From UBA1081 sp045535305 (lineage in GTDB: Bacteria > Bacillota > Clostridia > Oscillospirales > Acutalibacteraceae), in NCBI GenBank assembly GCA_045535305.1, contig JAZSLJ010000026.1, positions 1-32,908 on the forward strand: a DNA stretch of 32,908 nt. The letters are read 5' to 3'. This document shows, piece by piece, positions 1-6,764 of the stretch (its first letter is position 1; every line of letters starts with the position of its first letter). The position numbers were made by a program, and so were the translations under genes. The notes under the pieces are model-generated. The model ran no database searches and had not been told where the DNA came from. It saw only the letters and a list, made by a program, of their open reading frames with translations.

Positions 1-48
1 TTCTTCTTTGCTATGATTTCTGTTTATTCCGCCTTTTGGTCTTCCCAT
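1..48 (-). CDS. Start of an unidentified ORF, possibly a transposase/HTH protein (partial)
   Basis: An ATG at 48 on the minus strand opens a frame that runs off the window edge, giving MGRPKGGINRNHSKEE. A GGAG ribosome binding site lies about 8 bases upstream. The basic MGRPKGG start resembles the N-terminus of some helix-turn-helix transposase or IS-associated proteins, from memory only; 16 residues are too few to assign a family. It is not the start of RpoB, which usually follows rplL. It lies just past the rplL terminator, so it probably has its own promoter or is an inserted gene. Confidence 0.45.
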   Translation of the reverse strand, partial: MGRPKGGINRNHSKEE

Positions 49-80
49 TTCTTTCAGCTCCTTTTCTTTATCTTATCATA

Positions 81-120
81 AAAAATGATGGCAGACACTT
101 TTTTGTGTCTACCATCATTT
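81..120 (-). terminator. Rho-independent terminator after rplL (bidirectional form)
   Basis: A 16-base inverted repeat (83-98 with 105-120, one G-T/A mismatch position in the stem) with a T-rich loop is flanked by A-runs on the left, which read as a T-run on the minus strand. It sits 50 bases after the rplL stop and closes the ribosomal protein transcript before the next ORF. Confidence 0.85.
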
Positions 121-168
121 TACTATTTCACTGTTTGCACAGATGGGATTTTTTTATTTAAGTAAAAA

Positions 169-546
169 TTACTTAAGCTCAACCTTTGCGCCTGCTTCTT
201 CAAGCTGCTTTTTGAGAGCTTCTGCTTCGTCCTTTGAAACTGCTTCCTTAAGAGTTTTGGGAGCGCCTTCAACAGCTGCCTTTGCTTCGCCAAGGCCAAG
301 ACCTGTGATTTCACGAACAACCTTGATAACCTTGATTTTTGCTGCTGCATCGAAACCAGCAAGAACAACGTCAAATTCTGTCTTCTCTTCTGCTGCTTCT
401 GCAGGGCCTGCTGCTACTGCTACTGCTACGGGAGCTGCAGCTGATACGCCGAATCTTTCTTCTACTTCTTTAACGAGTTCTGAAAGCTCAAGAACTGAGA
501 GTTCAGCAACTTCATCAACGATTTTTGTAATCTTTTCTGATGCCAT
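169..546 (-). CDS. rplL: 50S ribosomal protein L7/L12
   Basis: The 125-residue protein has the two-part L7/L12 layout. The N-terminal dimerisation/L10-binding helices (about 1-35) contain VAELSVLELSELVKEVEE. An Ala/Val-rich hinge (36-52) follows, then a C-terminal factor-binding domain with the diagnostic KIKVIKVVREITGLGLGEAK. Multiple copies form the ribosomal stalk with L10 and recruit elongation-factor GTPases. The start is fixed by GGAGG about 9 bases upstream of the ATG. It lies 55 bases after rplJ and is co-transcribed with it under the L10 leader. Length and motifs are normal for the family. Confidence 0.98.
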   Translation of the reverse strand: MASEKITKIVDEVAELSVLELSELVKEVEERFGVSAAAPVAVAVAAGPAEAAEEKTEFDVVLAGFDAAAKIKVIKVVREITGLGLGEAKAAVEGAPKTLKEAVSKDEAEALKKQLEEAGAKVELK

Positions 547-601
547 GTTAAATAACCTCCGAATAATTTAGATAATTTTTAAATTTTTTGTTGCAGCTTG
601 A

Positions 602-1162
602 TTATTCTGCTGCGGGTGCTTCCTCTGCGGGAGCTTCTGTTGCAGCTTCTTCTGCTGCGGGTGCTGCATCTCCGTCCTTTTCAACAATAGCGTTGATAGC
701 TCTTGCGAAGGATGACATGGGAGCCTGGAAAGCAGCTGCGACAGTTGCAAGAAGAACTTCGCGTGAAGGAAGTTTTGCAAGACTGTCAATTTTGTCAAGA
801 GAGATAACCTCACCCTCAAGGAAACCGCCCTTAATGGAGAAATTATCATGCTTGCTTGCAAATTCTGAGAGAATTTTTGCAGAAGCAACGCAATCATCCT
901 TACTTACTGCGAGAGCTGTTGTTCCTTCAAGAACTGATGTAAGTCCTTCAAGAGCTGTACCCTTAACAGCAAGAGTAAGAAGAGTGTTCTTAACAACAGT
1001 GTAATCTACGCCTGCATTTCTGAGAGTAGCACGAAGTACGGTATCGTCTGCAACTGATGTACCCTTGTAATCAACGATCACACCTGCAACCGCACTGTTG
1101 AGCTTTTCAGAAAGTTCAGCAACCTGCTGTTTCTTCTGCTCTAAAACTTTTGCACTTGGCAC
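602..1162 (-). CDS. rplJ: 50S ribosomal protein L10
   Basis: The 186-residue L10 anchors L7/L12 dimers to the large subunit. The N-terminal ribosome-binding part contains the family pattern VIVDYKGTSVADDTVLR and the YTVVKNTLLTLA stretch. The C-terminal helices bind L7/L12, and the protein ends in an Ala/Glu-rich tail of about 25 residues (from about 162). Translation starts at GTG (1162), with AGGTG about 8 bases upstream; no better in-frame ATG aligns with the family start. L10 (with L7/L12) is expected to bind the leader RNA upstream and repress this operon. Confidence 0.97.
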   Translation of the reverse strand: MPSAKVLEQKKQQVAELSEKLNSAVAGVIVDYKGTSVADDTVLRATLRNAGVDYTVVKNTLLTLAVKGTALEGLTSVLEGTTALAVSKDDCVASAKILSEFASKHDNFSIKGGFLEGEVISLDKIDSLAKLPSREVLLATVAAAFQAPMSSFARAINAIVEKDGDAAPAAEEAATEAPAEEAPAAE

Positions 1163-1205
1163 TCTGTTTCACCTGCCTAAAATATTTTAGTGCTGTTCAA
1201 ATATG

Positions 1206-1335
1206 GAAAAAATGCCTTCCCGTCATAAAGACAGAAAGGCATACAACTTTTAAATCGTATCCCATTCCTCGGCAGGCGCATTGCTTACACGGACAAACCG
1301 TACCTGCTGTCTTTAGAACAGCTTATATATACTAA
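1206..1335 (-). ncRNA. Ribosomal protein L10 leader with attenuator
   Basis: The leader between the rplJ promoter and rplJ reads, on the minus strand, GACAGCAGGTACGG ... CGCCTGCCGAGG, the conserved L10-binding kink-turn region of the Firmicute L10 leader. It is followed by a hairpin (1212-1224 with 1230-1242, about 11 pairs) and a T-run at 1206-1211, an intrinsic terminator. Free L10(L12)4 would stabilise the terminating form. Assigned by recalled motif and position; a covariance-model match to RF00557 was not run. Confidence 0.88.
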
Positions 1336-1357
1336 CACAATTTTGGGATTGTGTCAA
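1329..1357 (-). promoter_or_regulatory. Sigma-A promoter for rplJ-rplL
   Basis: On the minus strand a perfect -35 TTGACA (1352-1357) is separated by 17 bases from a -10 TAGTAT (1329-1334). It lies between the rplA stop and the L10 leader, so rplJL can be transcribed separately from rpmG-secE-nusG-rplKA. Confidence 0.8.
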
Positions 1358-1370
1358 TACCTTAAATTAA

Positions 1371-2084
1371 TTATTCTTCTGTACCTGCAACTACAACAAC
1401 CTTGTTGGGGTTAATGCGTACACCGGGGCCCATTGTTGATGCAACAACGCATGAACGGATGTACTGACCCTTAGCTGCTGCGGGCTTAGCCTTTACGATA
1501 GCTTCAAGAAGAGTAGCAAAGTTTTCGCCAAGCTTCTCTGCACCGAAAGATGCCTTACCGATGGGGCAGTGGATAATGTTTGTTTTGTCAAGACGGTACT
1601 CAATTTTACCTGCTTTAGCCTCTGTAACAGCTTTTGCTACGTCGGGAGTAACTGTACCTGCCTTGGGGCTGGGCATAAGACCACGGGGACCGAGGACTTT
1701 ACCGAGACGGCCTACAAGACCCATCATGTTGGGAGCTGCGATTGCAACGTCGAAATCCATGAAGCCTTCGTTCTGGATTCTTGCTACAAGATCTTCTGCA
1801 CCGACAACTTCTGCACCTGCTGCTACTGCTGCATCTGCTTCTGCGCCTTTTGCGAAAACTGCAACTCTTACGTTTTTACCTGTTCCGTTAGGAAGAACAA
1901 CTGCGCCTCTAACCTGCTGGTCTGCATGACGAGAGTCAACACCAAGACGAACGTGAACTTCAACAGTTTCGTCAAACTTAGCAGTTGCTGTCTTGCAAGC
2001 AAGGTCAAGAGCTTCGTTGGGATCATAAAGTTTTGCTGAATCGACAAGCTTTACGCTGTCAACATATTTTTTACCGTGTTTCAT
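1371..2084 (-). CDS. rplA: 50S ribosomal protein L1
   Basis: The 237-residue protein begins MKHGKKYVDSVKLVD and carries the L1 signature region (FDVAIAAPNMMGLVGRLGKV, then LGPRGLMPSPKAGTVTPDV). L1 forms the mobile stalk that binds 23S rRNA near the E site and, in many bacteria, represses rplKA translation by binding their mRNA. The ATG has GGAGG 9 bases upstream. It follows rplK by 16 bases and is clearly in the same operon. Length is normal. Confidence 0.98.
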   Translation of the reverse strand: MKHGKKYVDSVKLVDSAKLYDPNEALDLACKTATAKFDETVEVHVRLGVDSRHADQQVRGAVVLPNGTGKNVRVAVFAKGAEADAAVAAGAEVVGAEDLVARIQNEGFMDFDVAIAAPNMMGLVGRLGKVLGPRGLMPSPKAGTVTPDVAKAVTEAKAGKIEYRLDKTNIIHCPIGKASFGAEKLGENFATLLEAIVKAKPAAAKGQYIRSCVVASTMGPGVRINPNKVVVVAGTEE

Positions 2085-2100
2085 TCTCTGTTACCTCCGA

Positions 2101-2526
2101 TTAGTCAGCAACAACGACGCCCATACTGCGAGCTGTACCAGCTATCATGCTCATAGCTGATTCTATGCTTGCTGCGTTAAGGTCGGGCATCTTCTGCTCT
2201 GCGATTTTTCTGATCTGCTCGCTGGTGATAGTAGCAACCTTTGTCTTGTTGGGAACACCTGAGCCGCTCTCAATACCGCAAGCTTTCTTGATAAGAACTG
2301 CTGCGGGAGGAGTCTTTGTGATGAAAGAGAAGGAACGGTCTGCGTATACAGTAATAACAACGGGGATAATAAGACCCATATCATTCTTTGTACGCTCATT
2401 GAATTCCTTTGTGAATGCCATGATGTTGACACCGTGCTGACCGAGAGCAGGGCCAACGGGGGGAGCCGGTGTTGCTTTGCCGGCGGGGATCTGAAGCTTA
2501 ATAAAGCCTGTAACTTTCTGTGCCAT
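2101..2526 (-). CDS. rplK: 50S ribosomal protein L11
   Basis: The 141-residue protein starts MAQKVTGFIKLQIPAGKATP and contains the L11 hallmark PVGPALGQHGVNIM. The C-terminal rRNA-binding domain ends with IAGTARSMGVVV. L11 shapes the GTPase-associated centre with 23S rRNA. The reading frame stays open 19 codons further upstream, but the ATG at 2526 aligns with the family start and has GGAGGTG 8 bases before it, so that start was chosen. Confidence 0.98.
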   Translation of the reverse strand: MAQKVTGFIKLQIPAGKATPAPPVGPALGQHGVNIMAFTKEFNERTKNDMGLIIPVVITVYADRSFSFITKTPPAAVLIKKACGIESGSGVPNKTKVATITSEQIRKIAEQKMPDLNAASIESAMSMIAGTARSMGVVVAD

Positions 2527-2654
2527 AACTGCACCTCCAAATAAAATGTGGTAGTGGCGGAGTGAGTATATCTCTCCTCCCACAGGATAATGTTAATTAC
2601 CCTATAACAAGCGGGCATAGCCGCACATTACCAAAATAAAATAATACCGATTGA
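2527..2654 (-). promoter_or_regulatory. rplK leader between nusG and rplK, possible L1-binding site
   Basis: This 128-base gap holds no ORF. On the minus strand it shows GGGAGGAG ... CTCACTCCGCCACTACC before the rplK ribosome binding site, and a small GCGG/CCGC hairpin nearer nusG. In Firmicutes the nusG-rplK gap commonly carries an mRNA mimic of the rRNA L1 site, so an L1 autoregulatory element is plausible. No T-run terminator is seen. Confidence 0.4.
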
Positions 2655-3527
2655 TTACGCACGAGCGATTTCGTGAACACCGATTTCAGCAGTAACACCG
2701 GGCATAGTGATAAGATCTACCTTTACCACACCGTTTTCTGCATCGATTGCTGAAACAGTACCCATATGACCTTCAAAGTTTGAAGGAGGAAGAATTGTAA
2801 CCATATCACCGATATTGAAATCAATCTTAACGGCAACTTTTTCAATTCCGTACTTTTTGATGTCATCATCATCAAGAGGAGTAGGTACTCCGTCAGGACC
2901 TACAAAAAATGCATTACCTGCATCTCTTACTATCTGCCATGCAAAATCAGAAATTTTCGGTTCGGTGATAACCTGTTTTGCATTATCTCTGCCGATAATT
3001 TCAATGTCCCTGAGAACAGTTTTTGCACAAATGAAAACATAGCAAGGGAATTTTTTGATTTCAACGATTCTGAACTCAACCTTATTCTCTTTGATGTAAC
3101 CGTTATCGTCGCATTCTTTGAAGATTACCTTGAATTTGCGGGAACCGGCCTTTTCTTTCTTCTCGTCCTCTATTGAGAAAACGGAGCTTGCCTCTGCCGC
3201 AACGGCATCAACCATATTCTGAATGCGTTTATCAATAGTTTCAACCCATACTGATTCATTATCGAACCATACGTCATCAATCTTAACGCTTTCGATATTG
3301 ATTTTGCGTAAAAACTTTCTCCAGCCGTCAGCACCGACAGGTCTCCATTCGCCGCCGTTACCAACTTTAATCTGCAGCTCGCTGTCCGCAATAATCTTTA
3401 CATCGAAAATTTCATCCTGCATCTTACGGTACTTTACGAGCTGTTCAATGTTTTTTGCAACCTTGCTCTCGTAATTGGTTCTTGTCTGTACTATGTACCA
3501 ACTCGGATACCAGTTTGCATCTGCCAT
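2655..3527 (-). CDS. nusG: Transcription termination/antitermination factor NusG with a large NGN insertion
   Basis: The 290-residue protein starts as NusG (SWYIVQTRTNYESKVAKNIE) and has MQDEIFDVKI (36-45), then KKFPCYVFICAKT (158-170), matching the two halves of the NGN domain. It ends with a normal KOW domain (about 235-290: IGDMVTILPPSNFEGHMG). Between residues about 50 and 150 there is an extra segment of roughly 90 residues where other NusG proteins have a short loop; usual length is near 180. NusG binds RNA polymerase and modulates pausing and Rho. The start is the ATG at 3527; a TTG at 3536 lies too close to GGAGG. The gene sits between secE and rplK as expected. Confidence 0.93.
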   Translation of the reverse strand: MADANWYPSWYIVQTRTNYESKVAKNIEQLVKYRKMQDEIFDVKIIADSELQIKVGNGGEWRPVGADGWRKFLRKINIESVKIDDVWFDNESVWVETIDKRIQNMVDAVAAEASSVFSIEDEKKEKAGSRKFKVIFKECDDNGYIKENKVEFRIVEIKKFPCYVFICAKTVLRDIEIIGRDNAKQVITEPKISDFAWQIVRDAGNAFFVGPDGVPTPLDDDDIKKYGIEKVAVKIDFNIGDMVTILPPSNFEGHMGTVSAIDAENGVVKVDLITMPGVTAEIGVHEIARA

Positions 3528-3559
3528 TTTAATCAAACCTCCGTAACACGCACTGATTT

Positions 3560-3985
3560 TTACTCTGTAGCATCTTCAGCACTTTCTGATTCTGCTTCAG
3601 AGCTGACCTCTTTATCAGTTTCATCTTCCTTATCATCTTTGCTGTCGCTTACAGATGATGTAATTGCATCTTGAATGCCTCTTATGCCTCTTGAAAAAGC
3701 AAAGTCAACAATCCAGATACCTGCACCTATAACAACAACTGTAATAAAAACAATAAGAGTATTCTTGAGAACTGTTTTTCTGTCTGGCCAGATAACCTTT
3801 TTACACGTACCCTTAAAATCCTTGAAGAATTTTTTAATGGCGTTGAATACACGTGTGAAAACATTGCCCTCTTTTTTGGGCTTGCTCTGTTTAATACGCT
3901 CTTTTTTAGCTTTAAGAGCTTCCTTTTCAGCCTGCTTCTGAGCCTTTAAAGCCTCTTTATCAGCCTGCTTCTTTTCATCAGCCAC
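3560..3985 (-). CDS. secE: Preprotein translocase subunit SecE with charged extensions
   Basis: The SecE core lies at about 50-100: an amphipathic helix FIKDFK-like stretch (FFKDFKGTCKKVIWPDRKTV, containing the conserved WPD/S) followed by one transmembrane helix (LIVFITVVVIGAGIWIVDFA). SecE is the small essential clamp of the SecYEG channel. The 141 residues exceed the usual 60-75 because of a Lys-rich N-terminus (about 45 residues) and an acidic Ser/Glu/Asp C-terminal tail (about 40). Translation begins at GTG (3985) with AAGGAGA about 9 bases upstream. It lies between rpmG and nusG. Confidence 0.93.
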   Translation of the reverse strand: MADEKKQADKEALKAQKQAEKEALKAKKERIKQSKPKKEGNVFTRVFNAIKKFFKDFKGTCKKVIWPDRKTVLKNTLIVFITVVVIGAGIWIVDFAFSRGIRGIQDAITSSVSDSKDDKEDETDKEVSSEAESESAEDATE

Positions 3986-4027
3986 TTGAAGAATCTCCTT
4001 TCATAGTCGGATATTTATAAAATCCGA

Positions 4028-4177
4028 TTATTTAGTTTCCCTGTGAAGAGTGTGCTTCTTGCAGAATCTGCAATACTTATTCATCTCTAATCTGTCAGGT
4101 GTGTTCTTTTTATTCTTCATTGTGTTGTAATTGCGCTGCTTGCATTCTGTACAAGCAAGAGTAACCTTTACTCGCAT
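4028..4177 (-). CDS. rpmG: 50S ribosomal protein L33, zinc-ribbon form
   Basis: This 49-residue L33 starts MRVKVTLACTECKQRNY and ends with the family tail. Two CxxC pairs (CTEC and CRFC) mark the zinc-binding C+ paralogue. The ATG at 4177 has AGGAGGTG 6-7 bases upstream; upstream in-frame sequence includes the promoter and is not coding. It is the first gene of the rpmG-secE-nusG-rplKA transcript, a standard order. Confidence 0.96.
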   Translation of the reverse strand: MRVKVTLACTECKQRNYNTMKNKKNTPDRLEMNKYCRFCKKHTLHRETK

Positions 4178-4276
4178 GACGGCACCTCCTAATAATGTAG
4201 CCTCCCTCGTATAATATGGGGTCTTACTGTGCAAAAAAGGGCGCACAAAAAAACAACCCCCTAAAGAGGTACAATA

Positions 4277-4305
4277 AATATACCACATTAAGCCGGACAT
4301 GTCAA
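4277..4305 (-). promoter_or_regulatory. Strong sigma-A promoter of the rpmG-secE-nusG-rplKA operon
   Basis: On the minus strand a consensus -35 TTGACA (4300-4305), a 17-base spacer and -10 TATATT (4277-4282) lie about 100 bases before rpmG. This near-perfect match suits a highly expressed ribosomal operon. Confidence 0.88.
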
Positions 4306-4369
4306 GCATTTTTTTCAATGCCATATGCACAATTCGGATTAACGTGGTATTTGTTTAATGTTGCAATAT

Positions 4370-4490
4370 AAACAATAATTTAATGTACAATGTACAATTA
4401 TTGAATCATAAAAATCGGGTTAAAGGGCGAAGCCCTTTCCTCAATTGTACATTATACATTGTACATTGTTAATTGGCTAAATTATTGTTT
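4370..4490 (-). repeat. Palindromic repeat family, copy A
   Basis: The 121-bp element is bounded by a perfect 13-bp terminal inverted repeat, AAACAATAATTTA (4370-4382) and its complement (4478-4490). Inside are tandem TGTACAAT-type units on both arms and a central hairpin AAAGGGC-GAA-GCCCTTT. The arms are imperfectly complementary, so the whole unit can fold as a long hairpin. The right end overlaps the TAA stop of the acetylesterase gene (4489-4491). Three sister copies lie at 17066, 18729 and 24203. Confidence 0.9.
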
Positions 4491-6705
4491 ATGCAAAAAT
4501 ATACTCAAGCAAACTTCTTAAAAATATCGGGATAAGTTTAAAAACGTTTGCAAAATTGAGAATGTTCACTGTCGAAACATATGAATTATCTTCATTTTCG
4601 GGAACAAAGCGGACATCATCAAAGCTTATATCCGCATTATCACCGTAGAAGAAAAATTTAATATCTGTTATATTTTCAAGAATTTCATTTGATGAGGGAA
4701 TGCCCAAATCCACACCGTAAAGATTAAGATTATTAAGCTTAACCTCAACAGTATACCATTTTCCGTCTGCTGGAATAACTGTTTCCGAACCAACACTCGA
4801 GTACCAACCGATTGCATCAGCATAAATACGTGCAGAATCAAAAGTTATATCTTCACTGCCATTGTTACGCACATTGAAAGTGATTGAGCCGTAATCGCTG
4901 TAATCATAACCTTCATCACTGAATTTTACGTTAAGCAATCCGACTCTTGCACCGAGAACGGGGCTTACACAAAAGCTTTCAGCCGAAGAAGTTATATGCA
5001 ATCCGTTTTTACCGCTGAATGCAGAATCTGATTCAAATACAATTTTTGCATTTTCACATTCCCATACACAGTATTCAGCAGTATATTCATCATTTTTAAT
5101 ATGCCAGACGCTTTCATCGTCGCAATCTGCCCACTGTTTTTCATACCAATAAGACGTATCGTCCATCTTCTTTGTTACAAAAGGACTTACGGGCAAAACC
5201 TTTTTGCCGTTTTCGCTTGAATAAAGATTTGAACGCATATTACCCAACGCGTAAGCATAAGTTGCAGAAACAGGCGATTCAATCTTTTCATTATATATAA
5301 CAACAGTATCCTTATCTGTTATTTCGGCATCAGCCTGTACATAAACACCGTCAGAACCTGCAACAGCAAAACCTTTCAGCACGGAGCCATTGCAGACGAG
5401 TCCGTCGCCCACATTGTTAAAATCAACATAGATTTTACCGTTCTGTATATAAGAATTACTTACAGTTGCCGCAGTATATACAACAGACTCTCCGTAAACA
5501 AGTCCCATTGCGGAACGTGCCATTCGTTCGCCGATTTCCATTTTACATTCGGGGTGAATTGAGCCCACCTCTTTTGTATATGACAAAGAAATATCATAAA
5601 CGGATATAACAGCTCTTGAATCTGCCTGCTTTGTCTGCATATCTGCAAAGCCCATATTCATATCTGCAAGATCAATGCCGTTATCTTTATGATAAGGATA
5701 GGACACAAGCTGTGTGTAAACAACGGGCAATCTGCCGTTTTTGTAACTGAACAATTCGGTATAAGATCTCTGCATAAGATCAAACATATCTGCATACTGT
5801 TCGGGAGTTTTTCCGAGCATTATATCGCTTTCGCCCTGATACCATATCATACCCGAAAGACCTAAATGACGCAGAGCATAAATTTTAAGATTAAAGTTAG
5901 CGGTCATATCACGATATATATTGCGTTCCGACTCAACCCATTCTGATGATTCATAATACTCCCCCGCTGAGAGCAGAATATTTTTTACATTTTCATCAGA
6001 ATCAATAGCTTCACGGGAAATCCATGAAGAAATTACGGAACCGCCGAGAGGTACATTAAGAATACCTACCGGCATATCAAGCTCTTCCATCAAAGCAGCC
6101 GCAAAGAAATATGCAACTGCACTGGCACTGTAAACTTCAATGTTTTTTCCGCTAACCCATACTGCCCCCGGAATATTCTGCTGAGGCTCACAGGGTACAA
6201 GCTCTATTGAGCCATTATATTCCGTAACAGCAGGAACAAGAAGAACTCTTATCCATTCACTTAATTTTTTGTTGCTTTTAAATAATTCCGCACCGATTTT
6301 CTCCTGTCCAAGAGGATACTGCATATTACTCTGTCCGCTTGCAAGCCACAGTTCACCAAACACCACATTTTCAAGTGTTTCAAACCTTGAACCGTTTACT
6401 TTTAAAACAACGCTGTAAACCTCATAACCGCCTGCAGGAGCATCAAAAGAAACCTCAAATGTACCGTCGCTGCCGGCAATACTTTCGCCGCTTGTAACAA
6501 GTTTGCTTTCTGCATTATAAAGTTCCGCTGTAATCTTGCTTCCTTTTTTTGCAACACCTGCAATAACAGCTTCCTCATTCTGTTTAAACAGCATACCGTC
6601 GCCGTAAATATTATAAAGCGATGCATCTGCCGATGCCGATACAACCGGAATAAATGTAAGAAGCATCAGTAATACAAGTACTGTTGAAATTATTTTTTTA
6701 AGCAT
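4489..6705 (-). CDS. Secreted SGNH-type acetylesterase (sialate O-acetylesterase family)
   Basis: A signal peptide (about 1-26: MLKKIISTVLVLLMLL ... ASA) directs export. The SGNH/SASA core shows block I GQSNM with catalytic Ser126, block II VPLGGSVISSW (about 218-228), block III MIWYQGESD (286-294) and the terminal catalytic His384 in GSIHPECK. Such enzymes remove O-acetyl groups from sialic acids or plant glycans; the substrate here is unknown. Beyond about 530 there is a beta-rich region ending ISFDDVRF, resembling a carbohydrate-binding domain, then a short hydrophobic tail. The ATG at 6705 was chosen for its GGAG site and signal peptide. It is the last gene after glgP and the GH13 gene (59-base gap). 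Its stop codon is formed with a repeat end. Confidence 0.85.
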   Translation of the reverse strand: MLKKIISTVLVLLMLLTFIPVVSASADASLYNIYGDGMLFKQNEEAVIAGVAKKGSKITAELYNAESKLVTSGESIAGSDGTFEVSFDAPAGGYEVYSVVLKVNGSRFETLENVVFGELWLASGQSNMQYPLGQEKIGAELFKSNKKLSEWIRVLLVPAVTEYNGSIELVPCEPQQNIPGAVWVSGKNIEVYSASAVAYFFAAALMEELDMPVGILNVPLGGSVISSWISREAIDSDENVKNILLSAGEYYESSEWVESERNIYRDMTANFNLKIYALRHLGLSGMIWYQGESDIMLGKTPEQYADMFDLMQRSYTELFSYKNGRLPVVYTQLVSYPYHKDNGIDLADMNMGFADMQTKQADSRAVISVYDISLSYTKEVGSIHPECKMEIGERMARSAMGLVYGESVVYTAATVSNSYIQNGKIYVDFNNVGDGLVCNGSVLKGFAVAGSDGVYVQADAEITDKDTVVIYNEKIESPVSATYAYALGNMRSNLYSSENGKKVLPVSPFVTKKMDDTSYWYEKQWADCDDESVWHIKNDEYTAEYCVWECENAKIVFESDSAFSGKNGLHITSSAESFCVSPVLGARVGLLNVKFSDEGYDYSDYGSITFNVRNNGSEDITFDSARIYADAIGWYSSVGSETVIPADGKWYTVEVKLNNLNLYGVDLGIPSSNEILENITDIKFFFYGDNADISFDDVRFVPENEDNSYVSTVNILNFANVFKLIPIFLRSLLEYIFA

Positions 6706-6764
6706 AAAAACAACTCCTCTGCAAGGATATTTCAATAAAATTATAAATTAAAAATATACCTAAG

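Noticed and set aside
1561..2039. Open frames on the plus strand across rplA
   Set aside because: They are opposite-strand shadows of a clearly identified ribosomal gene, with no binding site and unnatural composition (Cys/Thr-rich).
4370..4490. Tandem TGTACAAT units considered as a CRISPR-like or simple microsatellite array
   Set aside because: Units are 8-9 bases without spacers and lie inside a bounded palindromic element repeated elsewhere, so a CRISPR array is excluded.
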